Program-made: the position numbers and the translations under genes
Shown: positions 61,013 to 64,000 of the stretch, one piece after another
Numbering within the stretch: the first letter of the stretch is position 1
How the letters are laid out: every line of letters starts with the position of its first letter
The notes under the pieces: generated by a model
Database searches by the model: none
Seen by the model: the letters and a program-made list of their open reading frames with translations, nothing else
What the model was told of the DNA's origin: nothing
Assembly: GCA_965222125.1 (NCBI GenBank)
Contig: CBDCTC010000002.1
Span: forward strand, 271,892 to 335,891
DNA: 64,000 nt
Origin: CAZENU01 sp965222125
GTDB lineage: Bacteria > Chloroflexota > Dehalococcoidia > Lucifugimonadales > CAZENU01
Reading direction: 5' to 3'

Positions 61013-62152
61013 ATGGCCGGCGTCGGCGAGGCGATAACGGCCGCGTCGCGGCTGGAGGCGGTCGTCGACTCGGCGTCGCCGCAGGCCCGCGTCGCGGTGG
61101 ACCTCGAGTCGAACGGCTTCCACCGCTACCCGGAGCGAGTGTGCCTGGTACAGCTCGCCGTCGGGGATGCGGTCTACTTCGTCGACCCCCTGTCGCTTGA
61201 GGACGTCTCGCCGCTCGGCCGTCTCCTGGCCGACGCCTCCGTCGAGAAGGTGTTCCACTCGGCTGACTACGACATCCGGAGCCTGAGCCGCGATTGGGGC
61301 TTCGGGGTGCGTGGCCTGTTCGACACCAGCATCGCCGCCGCGTTCACCGGGTCCGAGAGGCTGGGCCTTGCGACCGTGCTCAAGGAGCACCTGAACGTCG
61401 ATATCCCCAAGACCAAGAAGCTGCAGCGGGCCGACTGGACGATCCGCCCGCTTTCGGACGAGATGCTGCGGTACGCCGCCGCAGACGTGCTTCACCTCGC
61501 CCGCCTCAGGACGGTCCTTCACGACAAGCTGGACAAGCTCGGGAGGGCCGGCTGGGTGGAAGAGGAGACCAAAAGGCTCGCGGCCGTCCGCCCTTCGGCG
61601 CCGGACGCCGAATGGGGATTCCTTTCGACCAAGGGCGCCCGCGACCTGGACGGCCAGGGCCTGGCAGTCCTGCGCTCGCTGCATAGCTTCCGCGAGAATG
61701 AGGCCCTGCGCCGCGACCGGCCGCCCTTCAAAGTCATCTCCGGCGACGTGTTGGTGACTCTGGCGTCCGAGCCGTCCTCGGACCTCACCCGCGTCAAGGG
61801 CATTGGCCCATATGGACGGGCTCCCAACTCGTCGGGAGTGCGCCGGGCGATACGCGAAGGGCTCGGGGCGGCCCCGGTCAAACGCCCGAGGCCGACACCG
61901 TCGGGTAAGCCGCGGCTGAGCCGGGAGGACCGGGAAACGGCCGTGAAGAGGCTGCGCCTACTCAAGCAATGGCGCCTCGAACATGCCACCCGACTCAAGC
62001 TCGACCCGGGATTGCTCTGGCCGGCCGCAAGCCTGGAGCGGCTCTCAGTAGCGCCCGGCGGGTTCGCTGACGAGATGGAGAGCGCCGAGGTGCGGCGATG
62101 GCAGCAGCGGGAGCTCGGGAAGTCGCTCCAGCGGTTCGTCGCACGCCTGTAG
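61013..62152 (+). CDS. rnd: Ribonuclease D
   Basis: A 379-residue 3'-5' exoribonuclease of the DEDDy class for tRNA and stable RNA trimming. The catalytic acids are in VAVDLESNGFH (about 27-37), VFHSADYDIRSLSRDWG (about 84-100) and LRYAAADVLHLARL (about 155-168). An HRDC-type helical domain follows (LAVLRSLHSFRENEALRRDR, then TRVKGIGPYGR near 265). The C-terminal 100 residues form a second helical region rich in Arg/Lys. The ATG at 61013 has weak ribosome-site support. Confidence 0.9.
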   Translation: MAGVGEAITAASRLEAVVDSASPQARVAVDLESNGFHRYPERVCLVQLAVGDAVYFVDPLSLEDVSPLGRLLADASVEKVFHSADYDIRSLSRDWGFGVRGLFDTSIAAAFTGSERLGLATVLKEHLNVDIPKTKKLQRADWTIRPLSDEMLRYAAADVLHLARLRTVLHDKLDKLGRAGWVEEETKRLAAVRPSAPDAEWGFLSTKGARDLDGQGLAVLRSLHSFRENEALRRDRPPFKVISGDVLVTLASEPSSDLTRVKGIGPYGRAPNSSGVRRAIREGLGAAPVKRPRPTPSGKPRLSREDRETAVKRLRLLKQWRLEHATRLKLDPGLLWPAASLERLSVAPGGFADEMESAEVRRWQQRELGKSLQRFVARL

Positions 62153-62303
62153 CCAGCCGGACGTCGGGAGGCAGAAGAGCTGCGCCCGCCTCGTCATCAG
62201 AAAAGCGGCCAATTCAAAGTCCAATTTTGAATCAGCCGCTTCCCGGCAGACCGCGACCCGAGGTAGCGAACTCGTCTCATACTCCATCTTGACGGCAGGC
62301 GCG

Positions 62304-62662
62304 CTAGCCCAGGGTTAGCCGTCGCGGCGTTTCAAATCGGACCGGGACGGTGGCTCCCAGCGTGTAATTTGCCTGGAACCAGTCCCGGAGAGGGCGACGC
62401 CGGAACACAACCTGTATGCGAACGGACCCAGATCCCGGAGATACGAGAATCGGGCCGAGCTGTTCTGCCCATGACGCGAGCCGTGCCGTTGCGGTTCGCC
62501 CTCCGGTTCACGTAGCCCTCGATCCGGCAGTCGCACCGGAGCGTCAGCGTCACGGGGCCCTCGTCCCCAACGAGGCGATCGAATCCGCGGGGGACGTTGA
62601 AAAAAACCCCGGCCGTAGTAGGTCTTCCACAGCTTGAGGTGGAAGACGGGACCTGGGCTCAC
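62304..62662 (-). pseudogene. Small protein gene with two frameshifts (A7 run and G run)
   Basis: Three minus-strand frames join into a 118-residue protein. It starts GTG 62662 (VSPGPVFHLKLWKTYYGRGF), slips at seven T (plus-strand A, 62600-62606), continues FNVPRGFDRLVGDEGPVTLT and EGYVNRRANRNGTARVMG, and slips again near 62466-62473. It then ends LGPILVSPGSGSVRIQVVFR, RPLRDWFQANYTLGATVPVR and LTLG at TAG 62304. One T removed and one G added restore it. The basic, strand-rich character suggests nucleic-acid binding, but I do not recognise the family. Confidence 0.55.
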
Positions 62663-62719
62663 GTCCTTCTCTCACTCTCTCGCGGGCACAGGAATGCGGG
62701 CCACGCCCCGAGGCTAGTG

Positions 62720-63799
62720 CTAGGCTATCTTGACGGTGCGGCCTGTGGCCGATGACTCCACCGCGGCGTCGATGACCTCAAGGACGTGGACTGCGTCGTC
62801 GATCGAGGTGGGCGACTCGCCGCCGGTGCGCGAGGCGGCCAGATGGCCTAGGAGAAACTCCTCGCCGGCGGCGCCTCCGTAAGCCGTCGAAGGCGGCTCG
62901 TTGAACGTATGCTCCTGATAGCCCCCGGACGCCCAGCCGTCGGCATCGCTGAACAGCCCGTAGCTGGCCGCGCCCGCCGAATCGATGCGGGCGTACCCCC
63001 TGGTGCCGCGCACCGCTACGAACGAGTCGTTGTTGCCGCCCATCTCCTCCGGAAGCGATCCGGCAAGGTGGTACCCGGCGTGTATCGTGCCCATGGCTCC
63101 GCCGGCGAAACGGACAGCCAGCAGCGCGGTGTCCTCCACGTCTATGGCCTCCGGACCCTGCGTGCCGAGCATCGCCGTTACCTCGACGATGCGGTCGTCC
63201 AACAGGTAGCACGCCATGTCTATGTGGTGGCACGCGAGCCACGCCAGGATGCCGGTACCGGCCATCGCCTTCTTGAACATCCAGCCGTCGGGCCCGCGGA
63301 ACCTGACCTGGGACGTCGCCAGCCTCGTCTCCACCGTCATGGGGCGGCCCAGAGCGCCGTCGGCGCGCGCCCGCCTGACCGCCCGGGCCTGCGGAGTCCA
63401 CCGGTTCTGGAACATGACGCCCGTGGTGAGGCCCCTCGCGTGCGCGGCGTCCGCGACGCCCCTAAGCTGAGGCGCGTTCATCGCGCCCGGCTTCTCGAAC
63501 ATCAGATGCTTTCCGGCGTCCACACAACGGCGCAAAACGTCCGCCCCGATGTCGTTGCGGGCGCACACGATTACGACCTCTATCTCGTCGCGCGCCAGGA
63601 ACTCGTCCAGGTCCCGGGTGGCGGACCGGAGCTTGGTCGACATCGCCGACACTTCCTCCAGCTCGCCGCCTTCGATCGCGCACAGGTGAACGTCGGCGAC
63701 TTCGTCCAGTTCGTTCAGCGTACGCACGTGGCCTCGGATGTGGCCGTGGTTGGCCGAGAATATCGCTCCGACGGTAAAGGGTCTCCGGTCTGAGGTCAC
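62720..63799 (-). CDS. Gfo/Idh/MocA family oxidoreductase
   Basis: A 359-residue NAD(P)-dependent sugar/inositol-type dehydrogenase. The Rossmann part runs from FTVGAIFSANHGHIRGHV with AGKHLMFEKPGAMN (the catalytic EKP) near 110. The C-terminal domain has GTGILAWLACHHIDMACYLL near 195, with the usual GGG.xxDxGxHxxD region altered but its HHIDMA retained. GTG 63799 is eight bases after GGAGG. The substrate is unknown. The window's last 200 bases upstream hold no other gene. Confidence 0.88.
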   Translation of the reverse strand: MTSDRRPFTVGAIFSANHGHIRGHVRTLNELDEVADVHLCAIEGGELEEVSAMSTKLRSATRDLDEFLARDEIEVVIVCARNDIGADVLRRCVDAGKHLMFEKPGAMNAPQLRGVADAAHARGLTTGVMFQNRWTPQARAVRRARADGALGRPMTVETRLATSQVRFRGPDGWMFKKAMAGTGILAWLACHHIDMACYLLDDRIVEVTAMLGTQGPEAIDVEDTALLAVRFAGGAMGTIHAGYHLAGSLPEEMGGNNDSFVAVRGTRGYARIDSAGAASYGLFSDADGWASGGYQEHTFNEPPSTAYGGAAGEEFLLGHLAASRTGGESPTSIDDAVHVLEVIDAAVESSATGRTVKIA

Positions 63800-63907
63800 T
63801 GGGCACGCCTCCTGAGTGTGGTCTCTCGTCCGTACGCTCCGCATCGTACCACGGACGCGGACGGCCCACGAAAGCCGCAGCCCCAGAGGCGTGAAGCAGT
63901 CGAGGCC

Positions 63908-63936
63908 AGTGACGTTCGCCAGACCTGTGCTATACT
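63908..63936 (+). promoter_or_regulatory. Possible promoter toward the right edge
   Basis: TATACT (63931-63936) is a good -10 box; the -35 match (AGTGAC) is weak. A gene could begin at or just beyond the window end. Confidence 0.3.
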
Positions 63937-64000
63937 GTCGCCGACTCCACGTTCAAGTACAACCTCGTTCCGCTCCAGCGACACCTCGACATTTGTGAGC

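Overview
The window is GC-rich, gene-dense bacterial DNA. Several genes start at TTG or GTG codons placed behind clear GGAGG-type ribosome sites. I infer an uncultured Chloroflexota (Dehalococcoidia/SAR202-like) chromosome from the gene mix: a deazaflavin (F420)-type oxidoreductase, SelA-like PLP enzymes, PhyH dioxygenase, Gfo/Idh/MocA oxidoreductase, secreted TPT-linker proteins, and GAAC-N4-GTNC-type LexA sites. This placement comes from family knowledge, not from a marker gene.

Layout. 1-3.7 kb: a vapBC pair divergent from an isolated phage terminase-portal module. 3.7-5.3 kb: a secreted protein gene broken by an amber codon and a G7 frameshift. 5.4-10.6 kb: yqeY, purQ, purL, fmdB-like and dtd, interrupted by an expanded 28-bp palindromic repeat array and a small IS66-type MITE. 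10.6-15.5 kb: a minus-strand run of tRNA-Ser(GCT), miaB, nadA, nadC and a beta-propeller lipoprotein. 15.8-17.7 kb: a secreted repeat protein and a second PIN toxin with a long antitoxin-like partner. 17.9-27.9 kb: lactonase, PEBP lipoprotein, cytochrome c, class III aminotransferase, a glycosidase-like propeller, DDN-like oxidoreductase, ThuA, SelA-like enzyme, lipocalin-like protein and an MFS exporter. 28-29.8 kb: a decayed stretch of hydrolase remnants. 30.1-35.6 kb: PhyH, methyltransferase, nitrilase-like hydrolase, endonuclease IV, bifunctional nuclease, DUF951 and pyrF. 35.8-36.1 kb: tmRNA. 36.2-44.7 kb: an orphan HigA, an ATPase-TOPRIM (OLD/PARIS-like) protein and addBA. 44.8-51.2 kb: an orphan VapB with a vapC stub, DUF1800, NHL protein, a PLD-nuclease/P-loop ATPase fusion and an Ldh2-type dehydrogenase. 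51.3-56 kb: an SOS mutagenesis cassette (imuB, DUF6504, frameshifted dnaE2) behind a LexA-like box. 56-64 kb: a second SelA-like gene, an OB-fold lipoprotein, a second MITE, a peptide-type ABC binding protein, RNase D, a small pseudogene and an oxidoreductase.

How the genes relate. purQ and purL give two of the three subunits of FGAM synthase. nadA and nadC give the last two steps of quinolinate-based NAD synthesis. addAB, nfo and the imuB/dnaE2 cassette form a DNA-repair and damage-tolerance group. Three toxin-antitoxin-like loci plus an orphan HigA, the ATPase-TOPRIM protein and the PLD-ATPase protein are the best candidates for defence functions. At least seven single-base frameshifts are visible in 64 kb, several on 7-base homopolymers. 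This points either to assembly indels or to active gene decay, and it should be settled before any of these genes is called dead.
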